This document shows, piece by piece, positions 55,305 to 64,000 of a stretch of 64,000 nt of DNA. The position numbers were made by a program, and so were the translations under genes. How positions within the stretch are numbered: position 1 is the first letter of the stretch; every line of letters starts with the position of its first letter. The stretch is taken from assembly GCF_002161285.1 (NCBI RefSeq), contig NZ_NFHH01000006.1, positions 62,001-126,000 of the forward strand, read 5' to 3'. The notes under the pieces are model-generated. The model was not told the DNA's origin and did not search any database. It saw only the letters and a program-made list of their open reading frames with translations. The DNA is from Blautia sp. An81 (GTDB taxonomy: Bacteria > Bacillota > Clostridia > Lachnospirales > Lachnospiraceae).

Positions 55305-55568
55305 TTGAAATATATAAACGCAAAGACAATTCTTCCCGAAGCATTGATCGAAGAACTGCAGAACTACGTTCAGGCCGGCTATATCTATGTACCGGCAAAA
55401 GAAGAGCAGCGAAAATCCTGGGGAGAATTATCTGGTTATCGAAAAGAGCTGGATAAACGCAATAGAAAGATTCGCGCCGAATATGACCAGGGCATTTCCC
55501 CAGAGGACCTTGCCTGCCGCTATTGTCTTTCCATATCTGCTATACGAAAAATTATTTATCAGAAATAA
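55305..55568 (+). CDS. CD3324-family small helix-turn-helix protein
   Basis: 87 residues. MKYINAKTILPEALIEELQN, YIYVPAKEEQRKSWGELSGY and a C-terminal helix-turn-helix (PEDLACRYCLSISAIRKIIY) match the CD3324 family of Clostridia, probably regulators. The TTG start has AAGGAGG 7 bases upstream. The long leader and strong promoter suggest controlled expression. Confidence 0.85.
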   Translation: MKYINAKTILPEALIEELQNYVQAGYIYVPAKEEQRKSWGELSGYRKELDKRNRKIRAEYDQGISPEDLACRYCLSISAIRKIIYQK

Positions 55569-55569
55569 C

Positions 55570-55616
55570 AAAGGGACTGCCGTATCAAAGAAATCCAGAG
55601 ATGCGGCGGTCCTTTT
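55570..55616 (+). terminator. Terminator after the CD3324-family gene
   Basis: AAAGG.AC.GCCG / CGGC.GT.CCTTTT arms enclosing about 20 bases. Confidence 0.8.
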
Positions 55617-55646
55617 CTACAAAACAGTACCGTATTATTCTGTAGA

Positions 55647-55676
55647 TTGCAGAAAAGAAAGTCCTCCAGGTAAAAT
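55647..55676 (+). promoter_or_regulatory. Possible promoter of the Vat-like gene
   Basis: TTGCAG (55647-55652), 18-base spacer, TAAAAT (55671-55676). The -10 is imperfect. Confidence 0.4.
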
Positions 55677-55767
55677 ATTCTCAGAACATTCCCCCAGGCA
55701 GCCAACGATATAGGACTTCAGAAATCACTGACTGCGGGGAAATCTTTTACTTAAGGAGGGTATCAGA

Positions 55768-56400
55768 ATGGCTACGGCAGATAAAGTCTATCCCCGGACT
55801 GGAGATGGAGAAACTGTTTATTTAAAAAATGTGATCACCGATCCCAATATCGAAATAGGAGATTTTACTATCTATAATGATTTTGTCAATGACCCCAGAG
55901 AATTTCAGAAAAACAATGTTCTGTATCACTATCCCATCAATGGAGACCGGCTCATTATTGGAAAATTCTGCTCCATTGCCTGTGGTGCAAAGTTTCTTTT
56001 TAACAGTGGAAATCACAAAATGTCGTCTCTTTCCACCTATACTTTTCCTCTGTTCTTTGAAGAATGGGGACTTGAAAAAGACAAGGTTACTGAAGCCTGG
56101 GATCACAAAGGGGATATCGTAATCGGCAATGATGTGTGGATCGGTTATGAGGCTGTGATCCTTTCAGGAGTTTCTATAGGAGACGGCGCCGTTATTGGCT
56201 GCCGGGCTGTTGTTACCAGGGATGTTCCCCCTTATACCGTTGTAGGAGGAGTCCCTGCAAAGCCTATACGAAAACGATTTGATGAGAACGCCATAGAGGA
56301 ACTCCTGAAAATAAAATGGTGGGACTGGCCGGAAGAAAAAATCGCCGAAAGGATTAAATCCATACAAAATGGAGATTTAAAAGGATTAAGAAAGGGGTAA
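55768..56400 (+). CDS. Vat/CatB-like hexapeptide-repeat acetyltransferase
   Basis: 210 residues of left-handed beta-helix type. The Vat-like landmarks are [20 protein letters not shown] (catalytic His in the NHK loop), [39 protein letters not shown], and the C-terminal [11 protein letters not shown]. Relatives acetylate streptogramin A or chloramphenicol, or unknown substrates in gut bacteria. AAGGAGGG precedes ATG by 7. Ends 2 bases before the next gene, so the pair is an operon. Confidence 0.85.
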   Translation: MATADKVYPRTGDGETVYLKNVITDPNIEIGDFTIYNDFVNDPREFQKNNVLYHYPINGDRLIIGKFCSIACGAKFLFNSGNHKMSSLSTYTFPLFFEEWGLEKDKVTEAWDHKGDIVIGNDVWIGYEAVILSGVSIGDGAVIGCRAVVTRDVPPYTVVGGVPAKPIRKRFDENAIEELLKIKWWDWPEEKIAERIKSIQNGDLKGLRKG

Positions 56401-56402
56401 CT

Positions 56403-57098
56403 ATGTGTACAAGATTTGTATATAACGGAAAAGATACAATCACAGGATTTAATTTTGATATTGACCTGTCTGTATGGGACCACAAAGTGATTAAAGATGA
56501 GAATCGATTTTATATCGGAATCAAAATGCCGGACAGCCAGTATCACTCCTTCCATGGGATTCACCGTAATGGCAATGCAGGGACTTTGCTCTATGTCCAT
56601 GGAAATCCTCAGGGAAGATATGATGCAGGCTCTTATACCATTGCTGACCTTACAGAAAATTATATCCGGGGATTTCTCTCTTTTGATGATGCTCTGCATA
56701 TTGTGCAGGAGCAGCAAATTGTCTATGGGCCGGATACCACAATGCAGGCCATGCTTTCCGACAGATATGGCCGGGTGCTTCTTATAGAGCCTGGAATCGG
56801 ATACCGGCTTGAACAGCGAAGATACTCTCTCATGACAAACTATTCTGTTTTAAATCCAGAAAGTACCCGGCCCTATATTGTTTCCGGTGATGACCGATAT
56901 GAACAGGCAAAAGCGCAGCTTGAAAAACAGAAAGAAACTTTCTCTGTTTCCGACGCCTTTTGCATATTAAATTCCGTAAAACAGGAAGGTCTCTGGGCCA
57001 CAAGAGTTACCTTTGTATATTCTGTGAAAGAAAACAAAGTTTACTATGTGCTGAATAATCGTTTTGAAGAAATAACTGAATATTCCTTCCATAGTTGA
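56403..57098 (+). CDS. Choloylglycine-hydrolase-like Ntn amidohydrolase, short form
   Basis: 231 residues. Processed N-terminal nucleophile Cys2 (MCTRF); Asp19 in GFNFD; Asn146 in MTNYS; Arg201 in WATRVTF, matching the bile salt hydrolase/penicillin V acylase pattern. The usual active-site Arg of GRNxD is Phe16 here, and the protein is about 90 residues shorter than bile salt hydrolases. It therefore probably cleaves a different linear amide; it should not be called a bile salt hydrolase from sequence alone. Coupled to the Vat-like gene. Confidence 0.8.
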   Translation: MCTRFVYNGKDTITGFNFDIDLSVWDHKVIKDENRFYIGIKMPDSQYHSFHGIHRNGNAGTLLYVHGNPQGRYDAGSYTIADLTENYIRGFLSFDDALHIVQEQQIVYGPDTTMQAMLSDRYGRVLLIEPGIGYRLEQRRYSLMTNYSVLNPESTRPYIVSGDDRYEQAKAQLEKQKETFSVSDAFCILNSVKQEGLWATRVTFVYSVKENKVYYVLNNRFEEITEYSFHS

Positions 57099-57116
57099 TT
57101 TCATAAGACCCAAATA

Positions 57117-57497
57117 CTATTTTTCAACACTGTCAAATAAAGTCAGATTTATAAGTTCCTCTACCTTAACTCTGTCCTGGAACTCTTCATAAGGCCAGAA
57201 ACAATACCGAACCTGGTCTCCTGGGTTGTATGGATTTAAAGCAATGTCTTCCATAACAGACTCTTTGGAACAGTCCAACAGGATTTCTTTCCCGCCCTCC
57301 GTACTCTGAACCGTAATTTTTCCTTTTTCCCGGTCTATTTCCAGAATTTTTCCTTCTTTCTGTGACCGGTAAGTTCCTGGGCCGCCGGAATCCTTTCTTG
57401 GTTCTTTTCCTGCTGTTAGCCCGGCAGCAGTTCCCAGAATAACCAAAAACAGCATCCCGGCAATGCCGGCAAGCAGTCTTTTAGAAGTTCTTTTCAC
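57117..57497 (-). CDS. Secreted or membrane-anchored small protein of unknown function
   Basis: 126 residues: basic N-terminus and hydrophobic segment (about 8-28), with no lipobox Cys, then a small beta-rich external domain (EGKILEIDREKGKITVQSTE). No family recognised. Lies 15 bases downstream of the Gfo/Idh gene, same strand, and converges on the choloylglycine-hydrolase-like gene. Confidence 0.7.
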   Translation of the reverse strand: MKRTSKRLLAGIAGMLFLVILGTAAGLTAGKEPRKDSGGPGTYRSQKEGKILEIDREKGKITVQSTEGGKEILLDCSKESVMEDIALNPYNPGDQVRYCFWPYEEFQDRVKVEELINLTLFDSVEK

Positions 57498-57512
57498 TCC
57501 ATCACGCCTTTC

Positions 57513-58490
57513 TTACTCCATGGGGAACTTCATCCCCCACTGTGATCTGGCCTGGTCCATCAGCCCCATGATCTCCAGTATTTCCTTATGGGGCATCTGA
57601 GGACACTGGGTAAGGCCTTTTTCTATGGCTTCCTTGCAGGCTAAAACCTCATACTCATATCCGGTGATCTGTTCCGGACAATGATATTCGGCGGCCACCT
57701 GACGGTTCCGGTCATAGATTGTAAGGGTCTGGAAATTGTTGATATTTTCCACTACGGCAAAGCCTTCTGTACCATAAATAATACCCTGACGGTCAGAAAG
57801 TACCCGCATAGAACTGTTAAGAATCGCCATTTTCCCTCCCGGATAGATCAGAGTAATGCTGTTCTGAGCGTCTACACCGGTATCTGTCATAACAGCTGTG
57901 GAGACCATTTTTTCCACCTGATTGCCAAAGACCATCGAGGCGAAATTCATGGCGTATACTCCTACGTCCAGCAAAGCTCCGCCGCCCAGTTCCGGTTTCA
58001 GCAGCCTCGGCACATCTCCAATCAGATAGCAGAGATTTGCAGTAAGTGTCATAGGCTCACCGATGGCTCCCTCAGCCAATACCTGACGGATGGTATTCCA
58101 CATAGGCATGTACCGTACCCACATAGCCTCGGCAAGCAGCACTCCTTTTTCCCTGGCCAGCTCTGTCATTTCTCTGGCCTGCTTCTGGTTTATGGCAAAA
58201 GCTTTTTCACATAATATATTTCTGCCGTGGGCAATAAGCATTTTCACATTCTCATAATGCTCAGACATAGGGCTTGCCACATAGACCAAATCTACATTTT
58301 CATCTGCCGCCATTTCCTCATAGGAACCATAGGCTTTCTCAATCTGAAACCGCTGGGCAAAGTTCTCAGCTTTCTCCAGACTTCTGGAAGCTACCGCATA
58401 AACCCTGGCCTCTTTCATTTTTGCCACTGTATTTGCCATAGTAGCTGCAATATTTCCTGTACTTAAAATACCTACTCTTAACTGTTCCAT
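57513..58490 (-). CDS. Gfo/Idh/MocA-family oxidoreductase
   Basis: 325 residues. N-terminal Rossmann fold (RVGILSTGNIAATMANTVAK), then the family Lys motif NILCEKAFAINQKQAREM and the C-terminal substrate domain. Dehydrogenases of this family act on sugars, inositol or related diols with NAD(P). ATG 58490 has GGGAGG 10 bases upstream; the ten codons before are not conserved. Substrate unknown. Confidence 0.9.
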   Translation of the reverse strand: MEQLRVGILSTGNIAATMANTVAKMKEARVYAVASRSLEKAENFAQRFQIEKAYGSYEEMAADENVDLVYVASPMSEHYENVKMLIAHGRNILCEKAFAINQKQAREMTELAREKGVLLAEAMWVRYMPMWNTIRQVLAEGAIGEPMTLTANLCYLIGDVPRLLKPELGGGALLDVGVYAMNFASMVFGNQVEKMVSTAVMTDTGVDAQNSITLIYPGGKMAILNSSMRVLSDRQGIIYGTEGFAVVENINNFQTLTIYDRNRQVAAEYHCPEQITGYEYEVLACKEAIEKGLTQCPQMPHKEILEIMGLMDQARSQWGMKFPME

Positions 58491-58546
58491 TTTACCTTTA
58501 CCTCCCAATTTTAGTTCCACCCATATCGCAGAGAACGCATTTCTCT

Positions 58547-58964
58547 TTAGTCCATCTTTCCTGTTATTTCCAAAACATTTCCATCTGGATCTATAATATT
58601 AAAATAATAGTAGGGCCTATGTACATTTACATAAAGAATTTCTGATATCTCCCCAATGGATAGCCTTCAATCTTTTATATTCTGCTTCCAGATTCTCTAC
58701 TTCAAAGTTCAAAATGAGAATATTATTTTTCTTTTGAGTCTCTTCTCTGTTAAGCGCATTCAGATATGCCTGATTAAAATGGATCTCCCCGCCTTCTCTT
58801 ATCAGTTTTTCATCATATTTTCTGTTATAAAGAGAAATCCCGCAGGCAAAGCTGATCCATCTGTCATCATTGCGGTAAAGGGGCTCCTGCTGTAAAAGCT
58901 GTCTATAAAAATTTAAGGATTTTTCTATATCCTCTGCACAGATATAGGTTGTGCCTAATTCCAT
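58547..58964 (-). pseudogene. VOC-family protein gene with a frameshift
   Basis: The first part reads MELGTTYICAEDIEKSLNFY with a glyoxalase/bleomycin-resistance fold, and continues to AIHWGD. After GGGG (58651-58654) the reading frame shifts by one; the next frame continues SEILYVNVHRPYYYFNIIDP, DGNVLEITGKMD and stops at 58547-58549, giving the expected DPDGN..EI ending. The total is 418 bases, 3n+1. The annotated stop at 58617 follows the frameshift. It could be a true mutation, a slippage site, or a sequencing error in the G run. Confidence 0.8.
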
Positions 58965-58988
58965 AATCTGCCCTCCAAAAATTCACCT

Positions 58989-59354
58989 TTAGCGTTCTGT
59001 CAGTCCATACGCTTCTGCCAAACTCTCCAACCCTTCCAAGATTTCTTCCCTGGAATAATTATGCTCTTCCAGAAAATCATCTTCAAATTCGTCCAGATGC
59101 TGGTAAAAATCTGCCACCATGATTCCGTACCCTGGCGTATTCTCTGAAAGGTCCCCCAGGAGAATATTTTCCGCTTCATTAATCTCGCCTCGGTCTGCCA
59201 TTTCCAGGATCCGGGCATAGAGCTTTTCTTCCTCTGTCCGCTCCTGCTCCTTTGGCAGCTCATAGCGGACCTCCCGCTGTCCCGTAAGGACCAGTGCAAG
59301 TCCCCGGACAACGTCATTGATCATACGCATAAGATAATCCTGTTTAACACCCAT
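58989..59354 (-). CDS. DUF6483-family protein
   Basis: 121-residue acidic, mainly helical soluble protein starting MGVKQDYLMRMINDVVRGLA. Recognised as DUF6483, found in Lachnospiraceae; no function known. It follows the VOC gene upstream on the same strand. Confidence 0.8.
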   Translation of the reverse strand: MGVKQDYLMRMINDVVRGLALVLTGQREVRYELPKEQERTEEEKLYARILEMADRGEINEAENILLGDLSENTPGYGIMVADFYQHLDEFEDDFLEEHNYSREEILEGLESLAEAYGLTER

Positions 59355-59371
59355 GTGATTTCTTCCTTTCT

Positions 59372-60421
59372 TTATACCTTTATTGCATATTTGATCACGC
59401 CGTCTTGTTTCTTTTCAAAAATCTCATAGGCTTCCATAATATGTTCCAGAGAAGTCCGGTGGGTGATCAGAGGGCTGGTATCCAGCTGACCTTTCCCGAT
59501 CAGTTCCATGATCTGTTCACAATAGCAGCCGTCTACCCCTCCTGTCTTAAAAATCAGATTCTTTCCATACATAGAGGGCAGAGGCAGTATCTGGTCTTCC
59601 TCATACATAGCCACTACAGTTACCACTGCGTTTGGTCTGGCGATCTTCCATGCAGTCTGGAAGGTGTCCTTTCCTCCTGCCACCTCAAAAACCCGGTCTG
59701 CTCCTCTCCCCTGAGACAACTCCAGAATCTGTTCTTCCAGTTCCTTTTCAGAAATTGCTGCAGGATTTATGCAAAAATCCGCCAGGTTATTTTCCCTGGC
59801 TGTTTTCAGGCGATCCGCATCCGTATCCAGAGCAATGATTTTTCCAGGCTCATACAGTCTGGCGCACATCATGGTACACAGCCCTGTAGGTCCTGCTCCG
59901 ATAACGGCCACTGTATCTCCTTTACTGATTTCTCCGATTTTTGCCGACCAGTAACCAGTAGACAGAAGATCTCCGGTGAAAAGAGCGGCTTCATCAGACA
60001 CATGCTCCGGAATCTTCGTAAGTCCGTTATCCCCGTAGGGAATCCGCACATATTCCGCCTGTCCTCCGTCAATCCGGCATCCCAGAGCCCAGCCTCCCAG
60101 AGGGTCGCTGCAGTTATTTACAAAGCCTCTCTCACAGTAAAAACAGCTTCCGCAGTAGGTCTCCACATTCACCGCTACTCTGTCCCCGGGCTTTACCTGT
60201 TTTACGGCTTTTCCGGTCTCTTCCACTACGCCTACAAACTCATGTCCCAGAATAGTCCCCGGCACAGCCCTTGGCACTGCTCCATGCTTAATGTGAATAT
60301 CGCTGGAACATATAGTGGTCAGAGTCACCTTCACCAGCACATCGGTATCCTTTTCCAGGCATGGCTTGGGGCGCTCTGTAAGAACCAGTTTCCCTTTTTC
60401 CTCAAAAACTACTGCTTTCAT
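59372..60421 (-). CDS. Zinc-dependent alcohol dehydrogenase
   Basis: 349-residue medium-chain dehydrogenase. Catalytic zinc site (ICSSDIH, GHEFVG), structural zinc cluster of four Cys (CGSCFYCERGFVNNC), NAD site GAGPTG. The substrate may be a secondary or polyol alcohol; no specificity motif is decisive. Lies 16 bases downstream of nadE. Confidence 0.92.
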   Translation of the reverse strand: MKAVVFEEKGKLVLTERPKPCLEKDTDVLVKVTLTTICSSDIHIKHGAVPRAVPGTILGHEFVGVVEETGKAVKQVKPGDRVAVNVETYCGSCFYCERGFVNNCSDPLGGWALGCRIDGGQAEYVRIPYGDNGLTKIPEHVSDEAALFTGDLLSTGYWSAKIGEISKGDTVAVIGAGPTGLCTMMCARLYEPGKIIALDTDADRLKTARENNLADFCINPAAISEKELEEQILELSQGRGADRVFEVAGGKDTFQTAWKIARPNAVVTVVAMYEEDQILPLPSMYGKNLIFKTGGVDGCYCEQIMELIGKGQLDTSPLITHRTSLEHIMEAYEIFEKKQDGVIKYAIKV

Positions 60422-60437
60422 AAATGCCGCCTCTCTT

Positions 60438-62354
60438 TTATTCCTGAATGTTCTCCAGTTCCTCCATCCAGATTCTTACACAGGCATCGCTGGGCATCCG
60501 CAGGTCTCCTCTTGGAGATACTGCCACACTTCCTACCTTTGGTCCGTCAGGAAGACAGGAACGCTTAAACTGCTGGGCAAAAAACCTGGAATAAAAAGTC
60601 TTCAGCCATTTCATGATCACTTCCGGTTCATAGACTCCTGCAAAGGCCGCCTTTGCCATACGGTATATCTTGCCCGGTCTGAAATGGAACCTGAGCATCT
60701 GATATAAGAAGAAGTCATGAAGCTCATAAGGGCCTACCAGGTCCTCGGTCTTCTGGGAGATTACTCCATCCTTTGGCGGGAGAAGCTCCGGGCTTACCGG
60801 GGTGTCCAGAATATCCAGAAGGATCTGGGACAGTTTTTCTTCTCCGCAGGTATCTGCGTAATAGCGCACCAGATGGCGGACCAGAGTCTTTGGCACAGAG
60901 ACATTTACCCCATACATAGACATATGGTCCCCATTATAGGTAGCCCAGCCAAGGGCCAGTTCCGAAAGGTCTCCGGTTCCCACTACCATGCCTCCCTGCT
61001 GATTGGCAATATCCATGATCACCTGAGTCCGCTCTCTGGCCTGAGAATTTTCATAAGTCACATCGTGGACATTTTCGTCATGGCCGATATCGGAAAAATG
61101 CTGAAGCACTGCTTTTTTGATATCTACTTCTATAAGAGTGGCCCCCAGTCTTCTGGTCAATTCACAGGCATTGGTATAAGTCCTGTCTGTAGTGCCGAAG
61201 CAGGGCATGGTTACAGCCGTAATGTGTTCTCTTCCCATTCCCAGAAGGTCAAAGGCTCTTGCTGTGACCAGCAGGGCCAGAGTAGAATCCAGTCCTCCGG
61301 AGATTCCCAGCACTGCTCTTTTGCAGTGGGTATGCTCCAGTCTTTTCTTCAGACCCATAGCCTGAATCATCAGGATTTCGTTGCAGCGCTTTTCCCGTTC
61401 TCCCTGACTATCTGGCACAAAAGGATTAGGGTCGATAAACCGCTCCAGCTTTGTTTCTTCTACAGGAAGAGAGAATTCCACAGTAAGGTACCCCTCTCTT
61501 TTTTCCTCATGCCAGGTGGAAATCCTTCTCCGTTCCTCCACAAGACGGTTCACATCCAGAACTGCCTCTACAGACTGGTTCTGGAACATTTCTGCTTCTT
61601 TTAATACGGCACCGTTTTCACAGATTAAGTGCTGTCCTCCAAATACCAGATCCTGCGTGGATTCTCCATATCCGGCAGTGGCATAAATATAGGCGCACAG
61701 CAGTCTGGCAGACTGGCTTTTTACCAGCTCTCTTCTGTAGTCTGCTTTTCCTACGGTCTCATCGCTGGCAGACAGATTTACAATGACATTTGCCCCGGCC
61801 ATAGCATGAGCTACGCTGGGAGGAGCCGCTGCCCAGAGATCCTCGCAGATTTCCGCTGCTACAATAAGTCCCGGCATTTCCCGGCAGGCAAACAGCAGGT
61901 TTTCCATAACAGGCACCTGTTTTCCACCCAGTTCTGTATAACCCCAGAGATTTTTTCCAGAGGAAAAATGTCTTGCCTCATAGAACTCCCCGTAATTAGG
62001 CAGATACTCCTTTGGAACCAGGCCCAGGATCTCTCCCTGGTTTATGGCCGCCGCCACATTATAGAGTTTTCCATGATACACATAGGGAAGTCCCACAATA
62101 ATCAGCCCAGGCACATCCTTTAATTCTTCTGCGGCTCTTAAAAGCTGTTCTCTGGCACTGTTCAGCAGAGTCTCCTGCCAGAACAGGTCCTGACAGGTAT
62201 AGCCGGTAATGGAAAGCTCTGGAAATACCAGGATCCTGGCTCCCTTTTTGGAAAGTTCCTTTGCTTTCTTAATGATCTCATCCGTGTTGTGAATACAGTC
62301 GGCCACCCGGACGTCGATAGCTGCCGCTGCTGCCTTTATAAATCCATCTCTCAT
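60438..62354 (-). CDS. nadE: Glutamine-dependent NAD+ synthase
   Basis: 638 residues: N-terminal nitrilase-type glutaminase with catalytic Glu46, Lys115 and Cys170, and a C-terminal synthetase with the ATP-pyrophosphatase loop GISGGLDST. It makes NAD+ from nicotinate adenine dinucleotide using glutamine. Its length fits the two-domain form. Confidence 0.97.
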   Translation of the reverse strand: MRDGFIKAAAAAIDVRVADCIHNTDEIIKKAKELSKKGARILVFPELSITGYTCQDLFWQETLLNSAREQLLRAAEELKDVPGLIIVGLPYVYHGKLYNVAAAINQGEILGLVPKEYLPNYGEFYEARHFSSGKNLWGYTELGGKQVPVMENLLFACREMPGLIVAAEICEDLWAAAPPSVAHAMAGANVIVNLSASDETVGKADYRRELVKSQSARLLCAYIYATAGYGESTQDLVFGGQHLICENGAVLKEAEMFQNQSVEAVLDVNRLVEERRRISTWHEEKREGYLTVEFSLPVEETKLERFIDPNPFVPDSQGEREKRCNEILMIQAMGLKKRLEHTHCKRAVLGISGGLDSTLALLVTARAFDLLGMGREHITAVTMPCFGTTDRTYTNACELTRRLGATLIEVDIKKAVLQHFSDIGHDENVHDVTYENSQARERTQVIMDIANQQGGMVVGTGDLSELALGWATYNGDHMSMYGVNVSVPKTLVRHLVRYYADTCGEEKLSQILLDILDTPVSPELLPPKDGVISQKTEDLVGPYELHDFFLYQMLRFHFRPGKIYRMAKAAFAGVYEPEVIMKWLKTFYSRFFAQQFKRSCLPDGPKVGSVAVSPRGDLRMPSDACVRIWMEELENIQE

Positions 62355-62375
62355 CTTCCGCCAAACCTCTTTCTA

Positions 62376-63257
62376 TTATCTTTTACATTCCTTTAAGATC
62401 CTTTTCAGCTCTTCTACGGTAAATGTATAATTCTTATTACAGAAATGACAGTTCATCTCAATCTCTTTTCCCTCATCGATCATTTCCTGGATGTCCTTCT
62501 TTCCGATACTGATGAGGGCTCTCTCCACTCTTTCCTTACTGCAGTTGCAGTAGAACTGCGTTGGGATCCTGTCATTAAATTCAATATCAAATCCCTCCAG
62601 CAAAAGTTCCAGAAGGCTTTCGGGGGTATGTCCCTCTTCCAGAAGAGAGGTAACAGAAGTCACCTTTTTCAGATTTTCCTCCAGCCGGCTGATCACTGCT
62701 TCCTCTGTGAAAGGCATAAGCTGGATAATAAAACCGCCGGCCTGCTTCACTGTATTATCTTTTTCCATCAGCACTCCCAGGCCTACAGAAGAAGGTACCT
62801 GCTCGCTGGTAGCAAAGTAATAAGTAAGGTCCTCTGCGATCTCACTGGTCTGGAGGACTGTCTGTCCCACATAAGGCTCCTTCATGCCCATATCTTTGAT
62901 CACATTCATAAAACCTACTCCTACGGCTCCTGCCACATCCAGCTTTCCCTGGGCGTTGGCGTGAAGGACCACATTGGGATTTCCCACATAGCCTTTTACA
63001 TTTCCCTTGGAATCTGCAGTAACGGTGATTCCTTCCAGAGGGCCTCCCGCCTTGATCTGCAGTGTCAGCAGGTCCTTATCTCCTTTCATCATAACGCCCA
63101 TCATAGATCCCGCTGTAAGCAGGCGTCCCAGAGCCGCTGTGGCTACCGGGCTGGTATTGTGGGCTGCTCTTGCATGCTCTACCAGGTCTCTGGTAGTAGC
63201 CGCAAAAGCTCTGATCTGATGATTAGCCGCTGTAGCCCTTACAATATAATCTCCCAT
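62376..63257 (-). CDS. hslO: Redox-regulated chaperone Hsp33
   Basis: 293 residues. ATG 63257 (MGDYIVRATAANHQIRAFAA) has GAGGAG 10 bases upstream; 37 extra codons in the longest ORF overlap the upstream gene. The C-terminal zinc switch reads CNC...CHFC. Becomes an active holdase under oxidative stress. Confidence 0.95.
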   Translation of the reverse strand: MGDYIVRATAANHQIRAFAATTRDLVEHARAAHNTSPVATAALGRLLTAGSMMGVMMKGDKDLLTLQIKAGGPLEGITVTADSKGNVKGYVGNPNVVLHANAQGKLDVAGAVGVGFMNVIKDMGMKEPYVGQTVLQTSEIAEDLTYYFATSEQVPSSVGLGVLMEKDNTVKQAGGFIIQLMPFTEEAVISRLEENLKKVTSVTSLLEEGHTPESLLELLLEGFDIEFNDRIPTQFYCNCSKERVERALISIGKKDIQEMIDEGKEIEMNCHFCNKNYTFTVEELKRILKECKR

Positions 63258-63261
63258 ATTT

Positions 63262-64000
63262 TCAAATCTCCTCTTTCTGCGAATTCTTTCCTTTTTCTCT
63301 GGCAAGTATATAAATCCTCTCGCTGTCTTTACGTGCCGGTTCTCTGGTAAATGCATCATAGGCGGCAATGTACTCCATACCTGCTTCTAAAAGCAGTTCT
63401 TTCGTCCTTTCCAGAGAATAGGCTTTCTGATAATGGGTCTCTTCATACTTCCGATAAAGAATTTCCCCATCTTTTTCCTCCGGGATAAAAAGAGCCAGAT
63501 CATATTCGTTGATCTTCTCTTCCGGATCGTAATAATTATCCCAGATAAAACTGGCATCCTCCCGGTCCTCTGCTATAGTAGTGTCTCCCAGAATCTTTTC
63601 ATACTTGTATTCTGTATTCAGATCAAAAATGAAAATTCCTCCCGGATCCAGATAGTTATTCACCAGCCGGAACACCTCCAGCAGATCCTCTTCTTCAATA
63701 ATATAGTTCATACTGTCGCAGACAGACACCACCGCCCGGACAGTGCCATAAAGCTCAAACTCCCGCATATCCTGAAGAAGGTACAGGATATCCTGTTCCT
63801 CCTCTTCCTTCTTCTCCATGGCAATTTCCAGCATATCCACAGAGTTGTCCACTCCGATCATGTCATATCCCTTCTCTGCCAGAAGCCGAGTCATGTTTCC
63901 TGTCCCGCATCCCAGCTCCAGGACCAGTCCCTCCCGGATTCCCTGGTCTTCCAGAAGCCCGGCAAGATACTCACACCATTCTTCATAGGGGATATTGTCC
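63262..64000 (-). CDS. Class I SAM-dependent methyltransferase (partial, N-terminus outside the window)
   Basis: The SAM site LELGCGTGN is seen near 63905-63930, followed by VDNSVDMLEIAMEK and CDSMNYI. At least 246 residues are visible and the start lies beyond 64000. The sequence upstream (DNIPYEEWCEYLAGLLEDQG) is in frame and continuous to the edge. Substrate unknown. Ends 4 bases before hslO. Confidence 0.88.
   Translation of the reverse strand, partial: DNIPYEEWCEYLAGLLEDQGIREGLVLELGCGTGNMTRLLAEKGYDMIGVDNSVDMLEIAMEKKEEEEQDILYLLQDMREFELYGTVRAVVSVCDSMNYIIEEEDLLEVFRLVNNYLDPGGIFIFDLNTEYKYEKILGDTTIAEDREDASFIWDNYYDPEEKINEYDLALFIPEEKDGEILYRKYEETHYQKAYSLERTKELLLEAGMEYIAAYDAFTREPARKDSERIYILAREKGKNSQKEEI

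Noticed and set aside
56403-57098. Bile salt hydrolase
   Set aside because: Too short and the GRNxD Arg is changed; only the general Ntn family can be claimed.

Overview
The window looks like a chromosomal segment of a spore-forming Firmicute. Lachnospiraceae is most likely, possibly Blautia-like; this is inferred from gene order and protein sequence and was not tested by database search. Nearly everything is on the minus strand, in long tightly packed operons. I see no phage, CRISPR array, rRNA or tRNA. Mobile or repetitive DNA is limited to short palindromic repeats and one Rpn-type nuclease gene.

Region 1 (50-18306) ends with a lipid kinase gene and otherwise holds the S10-spc-alpha ribosomal protein supercluster: rpsJ, rplC, rplD, rplW, rplB, rpsS, rplV, rpsC, rplP, rpmC, rpsQ, rplN, rplX, rplE, rpsN, rpsH, rplF, rplR, rpsE, rpmD, rplO, secY, adk, map, a KOW-domain gene, infA; then rpmJ (GTG start, easily missed), rpsM, rpsK, rpsD, rpoA, rplQ. 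A strong promoter precedes rpsJ. A hairpin and a second promoter between infA and rpmJ suggest that the alpha part is also transcribed separately. A five-hairpin spacer lies between rpmJ and rpsM, and a short palindromic repeat family sits in two other spacers.

Region 2 (18354-26030) holds an apparently inactive signal-peptidase-like membrane protein with a long acidic tail, an M18 aminopeptidase, a divergent GNAT gene, and an operon tcdA-murB-rapZ-whiA-crh. The Crh-like protein has Glu at position 15 in place of the phosphorylatable His and keeps Ser46.

Region 3 (26094-30613) is the forespore block spoIIAA-spoIIAB-sigF-spoVAA-AB-AC-AD-AE. A sigma-G-like promoter between sigF and spoVAA overlaps an inverted repeat that would hide the spoVAA ribosome site only in read-through RNA.

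Region 4 (30672-45100) holds a zinc-ribbon/TPR membrane protein, an unlisted 49-residue gene, folC (TTG start), a cluster of palindromic repeats, an LtaS-like synthase, valS with a T-box leader, an endonuclease/exonuclease/phosphatase-family gene, and a MATE transporter. The MATE gene is preceded by a cobalamin riboswitch, a terminator, an unassigned structured element and a second terminator. A spore SASP with a sigma-G-like promoter and a PadR-HAAS-DUF4097-PspC envelope cassette follow.

Region 5 (45144-64000) holds addB-addA, a HAD phosphatase, an Rpn nuclease, a membrane protein resembling FMN-binding domains, a CD3324-family gene with a long structured leader, a Vat-like acetyltransferase paired with a choloylglycine-hydrolase-like enzyme, a Gfo/Idh/MocA dehydrogenase, a frameshifted VOC gene, DUF6483, a zinc alcohol dehydrogenase, nadE, hslO and a partial methyltransferase cut by the window edge.
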